A stretch of 64,000 bases of DNA from JAFDXJ01 sp039811225 (GTDB lineage: Bacteria; Bacteroidota; Bacteroidia; Chitinophagales; Chitinophagaceae): positions 1 to 64,000 of the forward strand of contig JBDHYG010000009.1 of the NCBI GenBank assembly GCA_039811225.1, given 5' to 3'. Under the pieces are notes generated by a model, which worked only from the letters and a program-made list of their open reading frames with translations, searched no databases and had not been told where the DNA came from. Within the stretch, counting starts at the first letter, position 1, and each line of letters begins with the position of its first letter. Shown here in pieces: positions 63,852-64,000 of the stretch. A program made the translations under genes and the position numbers.

Positions 63852-64000
63852 TTATACCCTTGCTTTCCAGGCAATTTCAGGTGCCCCTAACTGATGAGCC
63901 GTATAGCGAGACAACATGAACAAATAGTCACTCAACCTATTCAGGTATTTTATTATGATAGGATCAATGAATAGTTCATTATCCTGCATGTGGACACAAA
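63852..64000 (-). CDS. Cobalamin adenosyltransferase (PduO type), C-terminal end only
   Basis: The last 48 codons of a gene that enters from the right edge. YLNRLSDYLFMLSRYT and EIAWKARV match the C-terminal helix of PduO/MMAB ATP:cob(I)alamin adenosyltransferases, which make coenzyme B12. The N-terminal part with the ATP site is outside the window. It is convergent with ispH, with 13 bases between the stop codons. Confidence 0.8.
   Translation of the reverse strand, partial: CVHMQDNELFIDPIIIKYLNRLSDYLFMLSRYTAHQLGAPEIAWKARV

Noticed and set aside
1..64000. CRISPR arrays, insertion sequences, prophage genes, rRNA operon
   Set aside because: No regular repeat-spacer pattern, transposase, integrase, phage structural protein or rRNA sequence was seen on either strand.

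Overview
This window is chromosomal DNA from a member of the Bacteroidota, most likely the Chitinophagaceae or a close relative. The signs are three secreted proteins with type IX secretion (Por) C-terminal sorting domains, promoters of the Bacteroidota type (TAnnTTTG), weak Shine-Dalgarno signals, a type III glutamine synthetase, a YpdA-type reductase, a PafA-type phosphatase, and a clade II (Sec-type) nitrous oxide reductase cluster. Coding density is high and base composition looks even. I see no insertion sequence, phage, CRISPR array or rRNA. No stretch longer than about 250 bases lacks a gene.

Left part (1-17.3 kb), nearly all on the minus strand: a truncated M1 aminopeptidase, a fused beta-oxidation enzyme, metG, then a duplicated pair of delta-60-repeat type IX secreted proteins flanking a secreted esterase. 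The copies share their terminator hairpins as well. Next come glutamine synthetase III, a polytopic membrane protein and a small unknown protein. Centre-left (17.5-32 kb) is mixed in strand: a large type IX secreted protein, DUF4293, ffh, rpsP-rimM, a YpdA-like flavoprotein, a PafA-like phosphatase, an alpha-oxoamine synthase, a LysM protein, fmt, an FKBP isomerase and an amino acid permease. Centre (32-40.8 kb): a cytoplasmic GH13 enzyme, glnS-tilS, tRNA-Gly(CCC), a TPR protein, a divergent glycogen phosphorylase-like protein that lacks the PLP lysine, a lipoprotein and an EEP-family nuclease-like protein.

The most coherent system is the nitrous oxide respiration island (40.8-54.5 kb). It holds a PAS histidine kinase, a REC-CRP fusion response regulator, a heme-copper-oxidase-like membrane protein that seems to lack the CuB histidine pair, a lipoprotein cytochrome c, nosZ, a membrane protein fused to NosL, nosD, nosF, nosY, a TonB-dependent receptor and a small Cys-X2-Cys protein. 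An FNR/CRP-type palindrome lies at a class II distance from a plausible promoter in front of the cytochrome gene. A hairpin with a UUCG loop terminates after nosZ, and a separate promoter candidate serves the maturation genes. My reading is that the two-component pair controls the island, the lipoprotein cytochrome feeds NosZ, NosL and NosDFY build the copper centres, and the TonB receptor brings in copper.

Right end (54.6-64 kb): a putative glycoside hydrolase lipoprotein, fbp, an aspartate kinase-trmN6 pair, a very large outer-membrane beta-barrel protein with an unusual start, a long plant/cyanobacterial-type ispH, and the 3' end of a cobalamin adenosyltransferase.
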